A stretch of DNA of 64,000 bases from positions 2,976,001-3,040,000 of the forward strand of contig NZ_CP139698.1 of NCBI RefSeq assembly GCF_034372165.1, written 5' to 3'. The stretch comes from Christiangramia sp. OXR-203 (lineage in GTDB: Bacteria; Bacteroidota; Bacteroidia; Flavobacteriales; Flavobacteriaceae). Positions 54,001 to 62,455 of this stretch are shown piece after piece (within the stretch, counting starts at the first letter, position 1; every line of letters begins with the position of its first letter). The notes below the pieces were generated by a model. The model worked only from the letters and a program-made list of their open reading frames with translations. It searched no databases and was not told where the DNA came from. Position numbers and translations under genes: made by a program.

Positions 54001-54317
54001 ATCAGGAGAACCTGGAATTCTATAGTAACTGGGAAGTAGAACGTCAATACAGATATGCAGATGAGATCATTACAGATATGGAACGTTACCGCGGTCTGGT
54101 TGACATTATGATGGTTTATGAGGATCGCGAGACAGCCAGAGAAAAAGCCGAAGAATTCAATACCTATCTAAAAAAGTTCAGGCATTTCTACCGTGAGGAT
54201 GAAGAAATAGATGCTGAAGCAAAATCTCCGCAACAGGAGATACTGGAAGCGCTGGATGGCGCAACTCCCATAGAGCAACCGGACGATTCGGTTTCGCTGC
54301 AAAGTGATCAGCAATAA
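51009..54317 (+). CDS. DUF2723 (GT117-type) membrane protein
   Basis: 1102 residues. The N-terminal half (about 12-330) has about ten membrane helices, with the DUF2723 hallmarks FWDAGEYIATSANLEVGHPPGAPFY and AVEAEVYAMA. The D-E pair resembles the catalytic acid of PMT-like GT-C enzymes. Further helices lie at about 545-640. A large soluble C-terminal region follows, with FTIGDNDTFALWYVQQ and helical TPR-like repeats (LLNEGDTIHAEEILDLGMEHM). The family is thought to glycosylate proteins or lipids at the membrane in Bacteroidota. It is monocistronic with its own terminator. A TAAATTCG at 50973 is a weak promoter candidate. Confidence 0.88.
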   Translation: MTDFNFSKWNKILGWLVFLIALTTYTLTLEPTASFWDAGEYIATSANLEVGHPPGAPFYQMMGAFFATFAADNTQVALMINFMSGFASAVAIMFMFWSISLLVLKIAGPRETLTDAKKIAVLGSALVGSLAFTFTDSFWFNAVEAEVYAMAACFMSVMFYLGLLWERDMFTPRGNRWIILISLVIGLSFGVHFMGLLTLPAIGFLYFFKNYKKVTVKNFIIANVVVVAVLMFIFKLLLPYTLTFFSASELFFTNSLGMPFNTGTVIALLAIIAVFYFLINLTRKRNLYQYNTLLLCVLFVLIGFSSWVMLPVRSNAPTVINENSPDNARELLAYYNREQYGETHLFYGPQWSEMYSGLDEDNPYRDGKPQYEKDEELGKYVIVNEYKNARQNLDDDHKAVLPRMWSTEHATNYMEFTGPLEFTIKPEFQNEERLISAINEFRSQFSRGERDMEDYHNFLRQFSDYINVEKPSFSSNISYFLEYQVGYMYWRYFMWNFTGRQDDIQGKFGDLHGNWISGIDFIDEWHIGSQENLPSDVKNNKARNTYYFLPLLLGLIGLIFQMKRDQKNFWVLMVFFLFTGIALKVYLNERPFEPRERDYALVGSFYVFAIWIGFGVYAIFDKLKGKIGPKILAPVVVIASLLAVPTLLASENWDDHDRSGRDTALTMARMYLDSIDENAIIFTIGDNDTFALWYVQQIEKYRTDVRVINTSLLATDWYIDQMKRKAFDSDAIPSQLPQDWYNGKNDAIFLREVTQDTIGIKTWMNYIQNEDPRTMAELQSGSMINTFPSKYVRIPVDKQNVLDNNIVDRSEADEIVDHIDIEIGDQVLYKNRLLMLDIIANNDWKRPIYFTGGSFGDDDYLWMKDYLQLEGVTYKLVPIQTPLDPRNPFDMGRVNTEKMYNIVKNWNWGNMGSSEIYHDPETRKNSITYRSNLARLTENLLNEGDTIHAEEILDLGMEHMPVEHYEYYTLLEPFITGYYEVNKPQKAREIWEKVTKKYQENLEFYSNWEVERQYRYADEIITDMERYRGLVDIMMVYEDRETAREKAEEFNTYLKKFRHFYREDEEIDAEAKSPQQEILEALDGATPIEQPDDSVSLQSDQQ

Positions 54318-54321
54318 AATT

Positions 54322-54353
54322 AAACCCGGCCAATTGCGCCGGGTTTTTTATTT
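54322..54353 (+). terminator. Terminator of the DUF2723 gene
   Basis: Stem AAACCCGGC (54322-54330) and GCCGGGTTT (54338-54346) with a seven-base loop, then a T run. Confidence 0.9.
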
Positions 54354-54363
54354 TTGAATATCG

Positions 54364-55023
54364 ATGAGTTTATTCCTACCTAAATATCCTTCAGCCCTGA
54401 AACTTCTTTATCCTAAACGTATTTCCAGAATACAGGATGAAAATGTTATCTATCTGACATTCGATGACGGCCCAATCCCAAAGATCACTCCATGGGTTCT
54501 GGATTTGCTCGAAGACTATTCAGCAAAAGCTACTTTCTTCTGTATTGGAGAGAATGTTGAAAAGCACCCGGAAATCTTCCGAAGTATTTTAGAAAAAGAA
54601 CACGCAGTGGGAAATCACACGTATAATCATCTTAATGGCTGGAAAACTGGCAAAGCTGCTTATATCGAGAATACCCAGAAAACTCAGCAAGTATTTACTA
54701 CTAACAAATTTTTTCCAGAGACAAAATTTTTCAGACCGCCTTATGGTAAAATCATGAATGCTCAGGCGCGAGAACTTGTGGAACAAGATTATAAAATTGT
54801 GATGTGGGATGTAATAAGTGGTGATTATGACCACAGTATTTCAGCAGAAAAGTGCTACTGGAATGTCATAAATAATGCTGCCGCTGGAAGTACGATCGTC
54901 TTCCATGATTCAGAAAAGGCATTTAAAAATCTCAGGGAAGTATTACCCAGAGTGTTGAGATACTATGCTGAAAAAGGCTTTACTTTCAAAAGGCTTACTG
55001 ATGCTCCTTTAAAAGACCAATAA
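54364..55023 (+). CDS. Polysaccharide deacetylase family protein (NodB domain)
   Basis: 219 residues. NodB motifs are in order: IYLTFDDGPIP (motif 1, metal Asp D35), VGNHTYNHLN (motif 2, H85 and H89), FFRPPYGKI (motif 3), MWDVISGDYDHS (motif 4) and IVFHDSEKA (motif 5). No signal peptide is obvious. It removes acetyl groups from a glycan such as peptidoglycan or an exopolysaccharide; the substrate is not predictable. The C-terminal 29 bases overlap the convergent thioredoxin-like gene. Confidence 0.9.
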   Translation: MSLFLPKYPSALKLLYPKRISRIQDENVIYLTFDDGPIPKITPWVLDLLEDYSAKATFFCIGENVEKHPEIFRSILEKEHAVGNHTYNHLNGWKTGKAAYIENTQKTQQVFTTNKFFPETKFFRPPYGKIMNAQARELVEQDYKIVMWDVISGDYDHSISAEKCYWNVINNAAAGSTIVFHDSEKAFKNLREVLPRVLRYYAEKGFTFKRLTDAPLKDQ

Positions 55024-55291
55024 GCGTATTTGCATTCTGCTCACCGCTTTGGCGCCATTTCATTTCACCATCCCTGTAGATCATAAGCGTTGGCAAACCC
55101 TTTACTCTCAAGGCTTCAGCAAGCTGCGAATTCTTATCCACATCGATCTTGATGACCTTGGCTTTATCACCTAAAGCGGCCGCGACATCACGTAATACCG
55201 GATGCATGGCTTCGGAAGCTTCGCTCCATTCAGCATAAAAATCCAGAAGTACCGGAATGTTCAGATCTACTAGTTCACCAAATTTTGACAT
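54995..55291 (-). CDS. Thioredoxin-fold protein lacking the CxxC cysteines
   Basis: 98 residues with a full thioredoxin pattern: VLLDFYAEW, KVIKIDVDKN, the cis-proline GLPTLMIY and GEMKWRQSGEQ. Where thioredoxin has W-C-G-P-C, this has W22-S23-E24-A25-S26, so both catalytic cysteines are serine and there is no other cysteine in the protein. It cannot act as a disulfide reductase, so a binding, chaperone-like or regulatory role is more likely. Similar Cys-less versions occur in other flavobacteria, as far as I recall. It overlaps the deacetylase gene end by 29 bases (tail to tail). Confidence 0.85.
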   Translation of the reverse strand: MSKFGELVDLNIPVLLDFYAEWSEASEAMHPVLRDVAAALGDKAKVIKIDVDKNSQLAEALRVKGLPTLMIYRDGEMKWRQSGEQNANTLIGLLKEHQ

Positions 55292-55362
55292 AATTCAGTA
55301 TTTATTTTTTCGGTTATTTACCGTGTTCGCCAGCTATAATCAAATATAGGAAATTCTTTGTA

Positions 55363-56589
55363 TTAAGCTGGTTTAGGTCCTTTTTTCAGTTCGATGACGC
55401 TAATTTCAGGCCATATTCCTATTCTACCAGGATATGCCAGAAATCCGAAGCCTCTATTTACATTAATATAGCGTCCTGCTTCTTCATAAATTCCAGCCCA
55501 GTGCTTGTAACGATATTGCACCGGACTCCATTTTAACCAACCCGGGATCTCGATCCCAAATTGCATCCCGTGAGTATGGCCGCTAAGCGTTAAATGATAA
55601 TGTTTTTCGTCCTTCTTAACCTCTTCTTCCCAGTGAGAAGGATCGTGGCTAAGTAATACTTTAAAATCTTTACTGGAGAGTCCGTTTCCGGCTTTTTGAA
55701 GATCACCGGCTTTTTTGAATCCGCCAATTCCCCAATTCTCTACTCCAACCAGCGCTATCTTTTCTCCGTTTCTCTCAATAAGACTGTGTTCATTCAGCAT
55801 TAACTTCCAGCCCATTTCTGCATGCGTATCCTTCAGGCGTTGTAAATTCTTCTTTTTTGCTTCCGGACTTTCCCACTGCGTATAATCTCCATAATCATGA
55901 TTTCCGAGGATAGAATATACACCGTCCCTGGCATTTACCTGCGAGAATACATCTTTCCAGTTCTCCATTTCCGAAGCTTTATTATTCACAAGGTCTCCGG
56001 TAAAAACCACCAGATCACTTTCCTGCTCTTTTAAGAGATCAACACCATACTGGATCTTTTCTTTATTATCAAAACTTCCGCTATGCACATCACTAATCTG
56101 GCTAATGGTATAACCATCAAAAGACTCGGGAAGATCATCAAAATACAGTGTATATCGCAACACCCTAAAGTTGTACCGCCCCTTTACCATTCCATACAAC
56201 AAACCAGCAAAAGGAATTGCCGCAAGACCCAAGGCAACGGTACTTATAAATTTTCTTCTTGATGGAATGGAAAAACTTTCCGAAGAGCCGAATAATTTTT
56301 GAAAACCTGCAAATGGAAGTCTTAGAAAATCCTCCCCTAGCAGAACTAAGGCTAGTACAATTTTCGCTACAAAGAATGCAAGAAAAACACCTATCGCGTA
56401 GCCTCTACCTCCTCCAAAACCATCATTAGGATTGGGCTGGTTAAATTGATAGAAAAGATTAGCAATTACTATGATCGAAATCAGGAAATAGAACGAGGTT
56501 ACCCAAACATTCTTTGAAAATACCCGTAAAGCCTGAAAAGCGTAAAGATCTACGATGATGTAGATAACGGCAAGAATCAACCAGCGCAT
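55363..56589 (-). CDS. Membrane-anchored metallophosphoesterase (YkuE-like)
   Basis: 408 residues from the ATG at 56587-56589 (MRWLILAVIYIIVD). An upstream in-frame ATG at 56637 would add 16 residues that overlap a TATCTTCG promoter-like box, so the shorter start is preferred. Four membrane helices come first (about 2-20, 27-45, 66-90 and 114-140), with a twin-arginine-like RRKF before the last. The phosphoesterase domain follows: ISQISDVHSGSF, VFTGDLVNN, LGNHDYGDY, LLSHDPSHW and TLSGHTHGMQFG. The active site should face the periplasm. Substrates of the group include phospholipid-like molecules, but this is unproven here. Confidence 0.85.
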   Translation of the reverse strand: MRWLILAVIYIIVDLYAFQALRVFSKNVWVTSFYFLISIIVIANLFYQFNQPNPNDGFGGGRGYAIGVFLAFFVAKIVLALVLLGEDFLRLPFAGFQKLFGSSESFSIPSRRKFISTVALGLAAIPFAGLLYGMVKGRYNFRVLRYTLYFDDLPESFDGYTISQISDVHSGSFDNKEKIQYGVDLLKEQESDLVVFTGDLVNNKASEMENWKDVFSQVNARDGVYSILGNHDYGDYTQWESPEAKKKNLQRLKDTHAEMGWKLMLNEHSLIERNGEKIALVGVENWGIGGFKKAGDLQKAGNGLSSKDFKVLLSHDPSHWEEEVKKDEKHYHLTLSGHTHGMQFGIEIPGWLKWSPVQYRYKHWAGIYEEAGRYINVNRGFGFLAYPGRIGIWPEISVIELKKGPKPA

Positions 56590-56736
56590 TAAGTAGTTTT
56601 TTGCGAAGATAATTGTAATTGCAGCGAACCCCTGCATATTAACGATTCTTTAAGCTCCTAATTCATCAAAGCATTCTATTATTCTTTATTTTAAAACCAT
56701 GTTTTGAAATATTACCTTTAGCAAGAGATTAATATC

Positions 56737-57711
56737 ATGAAACGTCGGCAATTTCTTCAGAAAACCGGGATCAGCTTAGGAGCACTTAGTGTTAGTTCCA
56801 GCCTGTTTCCTCAAAATATATTAGAACCTATGAACACCAAACCAAAACCTGTTGCGGTCGCAACCTGGAATTTTCAAAATGCAACTAAAAAAGCTGGGGC
56901 AATGCTGGAAAATGGATCCAGCGCATTAGATGCTGTGGAGCAGGGAGTGATGGTAGAAGAAGCCAATTTAAAGAATACTACCGTTGGTAACGGCGGCGCG
57001 CCAGACCGGGACGGCAATGTTACTTTAGACGCCTGCATCATGTCACCAGACGGAGACGCCGGCGCAGTGGTTTACCTGAAGGAGATCGCACATCCGGTGC
57101 AGGTTGCCAGAAAAGTGATGGAAGAAACTCCGCATGTCATGCTTGCCGGTGAAGGTGCCTTGCAATTTGCCATTCAGCAGGGTTTCAAAAAGAAGAACCT
57201 ACTTACCGAAAGCTCTGAAAAAGCCTGGAAAGAATGGCTGGAACACAAGGAGTACAAACCTATTATAAATATTGAAAATCATGATACCATCGGGATGCTA
57301 TGTATGGACGACAAGGGTGATATCGCCGGAGCCTGTACAACTTCCGGGCTTTCCTATAAGGTGAATGGCCGTGTTGGTGATTCTCCTATTATTGGTGCAG
57401 GTCTTTTCCTGGATAACGAAATTGGTGGAGCTGTGGGTACCGGAATGGGCGAAGCAATTATGAAAAGTGTAGGGAGTTTCCTGATCGTGGAATTAATGCG
57501 ACAGGGAATGTCTCCGCAGGATGCCTGTAAGGAAGCGGTCATGAGAACTGTTCGCAAAGCACCAAATCACAAAGATTTCCAGATCGCTTATGTAGCACTC
57601 AACAAAGCCGGGGAAATTGGATCATACTGTATCCATAAAGGCTTCAGTTATGCTAAGTTTCATGAAGGAATTAGCAGCAACAACCTGAGCCCTTCTTATT
57701 TGGATTCTTAG
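56737..57711 (+). CDS. N4-(beta-N-acetylglucosaminyl)-L-asparaginase, Tat-exported
   Basis: 324 residues, Ntn-hydrolase of the glycosylasparaginase family. The twin-arginine signal MKRRQFLQKTGISLGALSVS directs it out of the cytoplasm. NHDTIGMLCM contains T184, the predicted new N-terminal nucleophile exposed by autocleavage. GRVGDSPIIGAGLF and the later GTGMGEAI complete the active site. It would release N-acetylglucosamine-linked asparagine from glycopeptides, consistent with a glycoprotein-degrading marine lifestyle (inference). Confidence 0.9.
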   Translation: MKRRQFLQKTGISLGALSVSSSLFPQNILEPMNTKPKPVAVATWNFQNATKKAGAMLENGSSALDAVEQGVMVEEANLKNTTVGNGGAPDRDGNVTLDACIMSPDGDAGAVVYLKEIAHPVQVARKVMEETPHVMLAGEGALQFAIQQGFKKKNLLTESSEKAWKEWLEHKEYKPIINIENHDTIGMLCMDDKGDIAGACTTSGLSYKVNGRVGDSPIIGAGLFLDNEIGGAVGTGMGEAIMKSVGSFLIVELMRQGMSPQDACKEAVMRTVRKAPNHKDFQIAYVALNKAGEIGSYCIHKGFSYAKFHEGISSNNLSPSYLDS

Positions 57712-57722
57712 TTTTATATCTT

Positions 57723-57753
57723 TCTGCGGAACGATATAATCTTTGTAATTTTG
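57723..57753 (+). promoter_or_regulatory. Promoter of polA
   Basis: TCTG (57723-57726), 19 bases, then TAATTTTG (57746-57753), one mismatch from the consensus. The predicted start is near 57760, 25 bases before the ATG. Confidence 0.65.
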
Positions 57754-57784
57754 AGCTAATCACGAATTTTATTAAACATTTCTA

Positions 57785-60610
57785 ATGGCCGATCAAAAAC
57801 GCCTTTTTTTACTGGACGCATACGCATTAATTTTCCGAGGATATTATGCTTTTATCAAAAACCCTCGAATCAATTCCAAAGGTTTCAACACTTCGGCGAT
57901 CATGGGATTCACAAATTCTCTTTTCGATGTTATAAGAAGAGAAAAACCAGATCATTTAGCGGTTTGTTTCGATAAGGATGGTAGTGAAGCCAGAACTGAA
58001 ATGTTTTCAGACTATAAAGCGAACCGGGATGAAACTCCTGAACCTATACGTGAATCCATCCCTGTGATCCAGGAAATTCTTCGCGCCATGCATATCCCAG
58101 TGGTGGAATGTGCCGGAATGGAAGCAGATGATATCATTGGAACTCTTGCCAAGCAGGCAGAAAAGGAAAACTATAAAGTATATATGGTGACGCCAGACAA
58201 AGATTTCGCTCAGCTGGTTTCAGAAAATATTTTCATGTATCGTCCTGCCAGAATGGGTAATGGGATAGAGATCTGGGGAATACCTGAAGTTCAGAAGAAA
58301 TTTGAGGTGGAACGCCCGGAGCAGGTGATCGATTTCCTCGGAATGATGGGCGACTCTGTAGATAATATTCCGGGACTTCCAGGAGTTGGTGAAAAGACCG
58401 CCAAGAAGTTTCTGAAGAAATACGGAAGCATGGAAGGTTTACTGGCAAATACCGATGACCTTAAAGGAAAGATGAAGGAGAAGGTCATCGAGAACGCTGA
58501 ATTAGGGCGATTATCCAAAAAACTGGCTACCATATTTGTTGACTGTGATGTAAAATTTCATGCTGAAGATTACGAACTTTCCATGCCCGATGGTGAAAAG
58601 GTACAGGAGATCTTTGAAGACCTTGAATTCAGAAGATTGAAAGATCAGTTTCTGAAATTATTTTCAGGAGAGGAAGAGACCACCCCTACACAGGTGAGTA
58701 ATTCGCCTTCAGCAAACCAAAATGCGCAAACTGCCGGGGCTGGACAGTTTTCATTATTTGGTGGCGATAGTGAAGAAATCGAACGAACATCATCAAGAAC
58801 AAATCTGGCTGATACTCCGCATTTTTACCAGTTACTTGAAACAGAAATGGCACAGAAGCTATTTTTCGAACGACTGCTTATGCAGACAAGTGTTTGTTTC
58901 GACACTGAAACCACTGGATTGAATCCACTGGATGCAGAATTAGTAGGAATCGCTTTTTCCTGGGAAGCCGGGAAAGGTTATTACCTTCCGTTTCCGGAGG
59001 AACGCGAGAAAGCACAGGAATTGATAGAAAAAATACGTCCTTTCTTTGAAAATGAGTCTATAGAAAAGATAGGTCAGAATCTTAAATACGATATCAAGGT
59101 TCTGGACAAATATAATATCGAGGTGAAATCTCCGATCTTTGATACTATGATCGCGCATTATCTTATCAATCCAGATATGCGTCATAATATGGATGTTCTG
59201 GCGGAAACTTATCTTAATTATACTCCGCAGCCGATTACTGAACTTATTGGAAAGAAAGGTAAGAATCAAAAAAGCATGCGTGATGTGGATCTGAAATCTC
59301 AAACTGAATACGGAGTAGAAGACGCCGATATCACTTTTCAGCTAAAAACACTTTTTGAGAAAGAACTGGAAGATGCAAACACGAGAAAATTATTCAATGA
59401 AATTGAAATTCCGCTGGTAGAAGTACTGGCAGATATGGAACTGGAAGGAATCAAACTGGACGAAAATTACCTGCAATCCCTTTCCGAAGCATTAACCAAT
59501 GATATTAAAGATCTGGAAACGAAGATCTACGAGGAAGCAGGAGAAGAATTCCTTATAAGTTCACCAAAACAACTGGGAATCATTCTTTTTGAAAAACTGG
59601 AACTTTCCAAGAAACCTAGGAAAACAAAAACGGGTCAGTACAGCACCAGTGAAGACGTACTTTCTGTTTTAGCTGAAGAGAACCCAATCGTTCAACATGT
59701 ACTGGATTACCGCGGACTCGTAAAACTACAGAACACCTACGTGGATGCGCTACCAAATCAGGTAGAAAAAACGACCGGACGTGTTCATACCGAATATGTA
59801 CAAACTATTGCGGCTACCGGAAGATTAAGTTCCAATAACCCGAATTTACAGAACATCCCTATAAGAACAGAACGGGGCAGACAGGTTAGAAAAGCATTCG
59901 TTCCCAGAGATGAAAACTTCGTACTGCTGGCCGCCGATTACTCTCAGATCGAATTGCGTATTATCGCCGCTTTAAGTGATGAAGAGAATATGATCAAAGC
60001 GTTTAAAGAAGGTGAAGATATTCACGCTTCCACAGCTGCAAAGGTTTTCAATGTGCCATTGGAAGAAGTTACCCGTGAACAACGAAGCAACGCCAAAACG
60101 GTGAATTTTGGGATCATTTATGGTGTTTCAGCTTTTGGGTTGAGTAATCAAACTTCTCTCTCCCGTAGTGAAGCAAAAGATTTGATCGACACCTATTATA
60201 AAACCTATCCTAAACTGAGTAGTTATATTGCAGACCAGGTAGAATTTGCAAGACAGAATGGGTATGTAAGTACAGTACTAGGCCGCCGACGCTATCTAAA
60301 AGATATCAATTCAAGAAACCAGGTGGTACGTGGTGCTGCAGAAAGAAACGCGGTGAATGCACCAATCCAGGGTAGTGCAGCAGATATCATAAAACTAGCC
60401 ATGATCAATATTCATAACAAACTGAAGGTTGGAAACTATAAAACACGCATGCTGTTACAGGTTCATGATGAACTGGTATTCGACGCTCACAAGGAAGAAC
60501 TGGAAGAGATGAAAACCATGATTCGAACAGAAATGGAGAATGCCTACAAACTGCAGGTGCCGTTAGATGTAGAAATTGGAATTGGACAGAACTGGTTGGA
60601 GGCTCACTAG
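57785..60610 (+). CDS. polA: DNA polymerase I
   Basis: 941 residues with three domains: 5'-3' exonuclease (about 1-295, KRLFLLDAYALIFRGYYAF and EADDIIGTLA), 3'-5' exonuclease (about 350-530, with intact FDTETTGLN acidic pair, NLKYDIKVL and VEDADITF), and polymerase (about 555-941). The polymerase motifs are A DYSQIELRIIA, B RSNAKTVNFGIIYG and C QVHDELVFD. All proofreading acidic residues are present, so exonuclease activity is likely retained. It fills gaps in repair and removes Okazaki primers. It has its own promoter and terminator. Confidence 0.97.
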   Translation: MADQKRLFLLDAYALIFRGYYAFIKNPRINSKGFNTSAIMGFTNSLFDVIRREKPDHLAVCFDKDGSEARTEMFSDYKANRDETPEPIRESIPVIQEILRAMHIPVVECAGMEADDIIGTLAKQAEKENYKVYMVTPDKDFAQLVSENIFMYRPARMGNGIEIWGIPEVQKKFEVERPEQVIDFLGMMGDSVDNIPGLPGVGEKTAKKFLKKYGSMEGLLANTDDLKGKMKEKVIENAELGRLSKKLATIFVDCDVKFHAEDYELSMPDGEKVQEIFEDLEFRRLKDQFLKLFSGEEETTPTQVSNSPSANQNAQTAGAGQFSLFGGDSEEIERTSSRTNLADTPHFYQLLETEMAQKLFFERLLMQTSVCFDTETTGLNPLDAELVGIAFSWEAGKGYYLPFPEEREKAQELIEKIRPFFENESIEKIGQNLKYDIKVLDKYNIEVKSPIFDTMIAHYLINPDMRHNMDVLAETYLNYTPQPITELIGKKGKNQKSMRDVDLKSQTEYGVEDADITFQLKTLFEKELEDANTRKLFNEIEIPLVEVLADMELEGIKLDENYLQSLSEALTNDIKDLETKIYEEAGEEFLISSPKQLGIILFEKLELSKKPRKTKTGQYSTSEDVLSVLAEENPIVQHVLDYRGLVKLQNTYVDALPNQVEKTTGRVHTEYVQTIAATGRLSSNNPNLQNIPIRTERGRQVRKAFVPRDENFVLLAADYSQIELRIIAALSDEENMIKAFKEGEDIHASTAAKVFNVPLEEVTREQRSNAKTVNFGIIYGVSAFGLSNQTSLSRSEAKDLIDTYYKTYPKLSSYIADQVEFARQNGYVSTVLGRRRYLKDINSRNQVVRGAAERNAVNAPIQGSAADIIKLAMINIHNKLKVGNYKTRMLLQVHDELVFDAHKEELEEMKTMIRTEMENAYKLQVPLDVEIGIGQNWLEAH

Positions 60611-60632
60611 AAAACAATAAACATTCTTAACT

Positions 60633-60667
60633 AAAAAACCTCCTTAGTAATACTAACGAGGTTTTTT
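60633..60667 (+). terminator. Terminator of polA, possibly bidirectional
   Basis: A 15-bp stem with one C-C mismatch: AAAAAACCTC-C-TTAGT (60633-60648) pairing with ACTAA-C-GAGGTTTTTT (60652-60667). The A and T runs on both sides allow termination of both polA and the convergent lipocalin-like gene. Confidence 0.9.
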
Positions 60668-60695
60668 GACTAACACTATAAACTACTTCTTACTA

Positions 60696-61265
60696 TTAAA
60701 TCACTTTGGTATACTCCAGCATCAAAATTCTGATTTCAGAAGCTCTCGTATTACCGGGATCATTTACATATTGATCTGATTCAATTTTGCTAACATCAAA
60801 AGCGAAAGTTCCAGATCCAAGATCGATCGCTTTTTCATGTGTATAATCAGATCCATTGATACTAATGTTCAGTATCAGTTTATTATCCACAACATTCCAG
60901 GTTCCAGAATCCATTCTATCTGTTAAACAGGAGAAGTCATCTCCATCTCCAGATTCAAAACTCATGCTGGCATTGTTACTTACAAACGTACCATTAGCAT
61001 CAAATGTTATACTCATTGTGTTAAAACAATCAGTTTCATCCAGAAGATTTTTGCTCCCACCCGGAGTAGAGTCGAGATCAACTTCCACATCTGCCATCAT
61101 TTTCGTTAGATCCCAGCTTCCAACCATATCTGCGGTAGTAACCGTGGTTGCGTTACTAATCTTTAACTGAGATTCCTGAGAAATATCTTCTTTACTACAA
61201 CTTTGAGATAAAAGTCCAGCGAGTAGGAGCCAGCAAAACACTCTAACATTCATTATTCGTTTCAT
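60696..61265 (-). CDS. Lipocalin-like lipoprotein
   Basis: 189 residues. Lipoprotein signal (LLAGLLSQSC, Cys about 23). The mature part has the lipocalin-like opening MVGSWDLTKM followed by beta strands with FDANGTFVSNN and GTWNVVDNKLILNI, as in the short lipocalin-like domains common in Bacteroidota. Two cysteines (DCFNT and SCLTD) may form a disulfide. The ligand is unknown. A start at the second Met (MNVRVF) is also possible. Monocistronic with a promoter candidate close upstream. Confidence 0.7.
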   Translation of the reverse strand: MKRIMNVRVFCWLLLAGLLSQSCSKEDISQESQLKISNATTVTTADMVGSWDLTKMMADVEVDLDSTPGGSKNLLDETDCFNTMSITFDANGTFVSNNASMSFESGDGDDFSCLTDRMDSGTWNVVDNKLILNISINGSDYTHEKAIDLGSGTFAFDVSKIESDQYVNDPGNTRASEIRILMLEYTKVI

Positions 61266-61284
61266 GATATATATTTAGGGATTA

Positions 61285-61292
61285 CAAACATA
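61285..61292 (-). promoter_or_regulatory. Candidate promoter of the lipocalin-like gene, overlapped by a palindrome
   Basis: Minus strand TATGTTTG is an exact -7 element 20 bases before the ATG. Upstream, across the -33 region, lies the perfect palindrome TTAAGG-AAT-CCTTAA (61310-61324), placed like an operator. Confidence 0.5.
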
Positions 61293-61510
61293 CAGCAGAA
61301 TGTTAAAAATTAAGGAATCCTTAACATCAAAAATTGACTTTAAACGCACAAAAAAGTACTTTATCGATCTAAAACGCATCCAAAACTCATTATTGAAGTC
61401 CGTTACTTACGTTTTGAGGTATCCTTTGAAAGAATCAAGCCTTAAAATTCTTAGAATTTATCATACTGAAAACCAGCTGATTTAAGTCAGATTAAATTTT
61501 AATAGTGCTG

Positions 61511-61541
61511 TTTGCTATATGAATTTATAATTGTACATTTG
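61511..61541 (+). promoter_or_regulatory. Consensus promoter of rplM-rpsI-rpsB-tsf
   Basis: TTTG (61511-61514), 19 bases, then TACATTTG (61534-61541): an exact TTTG-N19-TAnnTTTG. The predicted start is near 61548, leaving a leader of about 66 nt with a small hairpin (CCCGA and TCGGG, 61554-61570). Apart from this and the lipocalin promoter, 61266-61613 holds only a spurious frame at 61300-61485. Confidence 0.85.
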
Positions 61542-61613
61542 CACCCCTGTTTTCCCGATTGAGATTCGGGTAAACGGGATTGGAATGTTTAATAATTAGT
61601 AAAATCAATTGGT

Positions 61614-62069
61614 GTGGACACATTAAGTTACAAAACAGTATCGGCTAACAAAGCCACCAGAACCAAAGAATGGGTTGTGGTAGATGCTGACGGACAAAAT
61701 TTAGGTCGTCTTGCTTCAAGAGTAGCATATCTACTTAGAGGAAAGCACAAGCCTAACTTCACCCCACATGTTGATTGCGGAGACAATGTAATTGTATTGA
61801 ATGCGCAGGGAATCAACTTAACTGGAAAGAAATGGGACGCGAAAGAGTACATCCGTCACACAGGTTATCCAGGTGGTCAAAAGAGTCTGACAGCTTCAGA
61901 ACTTTTCGAAAAAAGTCCTGAGAGACTAGTAGAAAAGTCAATTAAAGGGATGCTTCCTAAGAACAAACTTGGAGCAGAACTATTCAGAAATTTAAAGGTT
62001 TATGTAGGATCTGAACATGATCACGAAGCTCAAAAACCTAAAACTATTAACTTAAACGACGTTAAGTAA
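61614..62069 (+). CDS. rplM: 50S ribosomal protein L13
   Basis: 151 residues. The start is GTG (61614-61616), reading [20 protein letters not shown], the conserved Bacteroidota L13 N-terminus. No ATG lies in a suitable place. Core motifs are [28 protein letters not shown] and LKVYVGSEH. It is followed by rpsI with a one-base overlap (TAATG), the usual pairing. Confidence 0.98.
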   Translation: MDTLSYKTVSANKATRTKEWVVVDADGQNLGRLASRVAYLLRGKHKPNFTPHVDCGDNVIVLNAQGINLTGKKWDAKEYIRHTGYPGGQKSLTASELFEKSPERLVEKSIKGMLPKNKLGAELFRNLKVYVGSEHDHEAQKPKTINLNDVK

Positions 62070-62455
62070 TGGAGGTAATTCACAAAATTGGCCGTAGAAA
62101 AACTGCTGTGGCCCGTGTATATGTTTCAGAAGGACAGGGAAACATTACCGTAAACAAGAAAGACCTTAAAGATTACTTCACAACTGGACCACTTCTTTAT
62201 AAAGTGAACCAGCCAATGATGCTTACCGAAAATGAAGGAAACTTCGACGTTAAAATTAACGTTTACGGTGGAGGTATCACTGGACAGGCTGAAGCAATCC
62301 GTCTGGCACTATCCAGAGCTATGGTGGCGCTAGACCAGGAAAATCATGGCGCACTTAAGCCAGAAGGTCTTCTTACTAGAGATCCACGTATGGTAGAACG
62401 TAAGAAATACGGACAGAAGAAAGCCCGTAAGAAATTCCAGTTCTCTAAACGTTAA
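62069..62455 (+). CDS. rpsI: 30S ribosomal protein S9
   Basis: 128 residues starting [19 protein letters not shown] and ending with the conserved KKARKKFQFSKR that reaches the P-site tRNA. Also GGGITGQAEAIRLALSRAM and LTRDPRMVERKKYG are typical. Its start overlaps the rplM stop by one base. Confidence 0.98.
   Translation: MEVIHKIGRRKTAVARVYVSEGQGNITVNKKDLKDYFTTGPLLYKVNQPMMLTENEGNFDVKINVYGGGITGQAEAIRLALSRAMVALDQENHGALKPEGLLTRDPRMVERKKYGQKKARKKFQFSKR

Noticed and set aside
61300-61485. 61-codon frame upstream of rplM
   Set aside because: Lys/Leu/Ile composition of A+T-rich intergenic DNA, overlaps the lipocalin promoter region, no homology.
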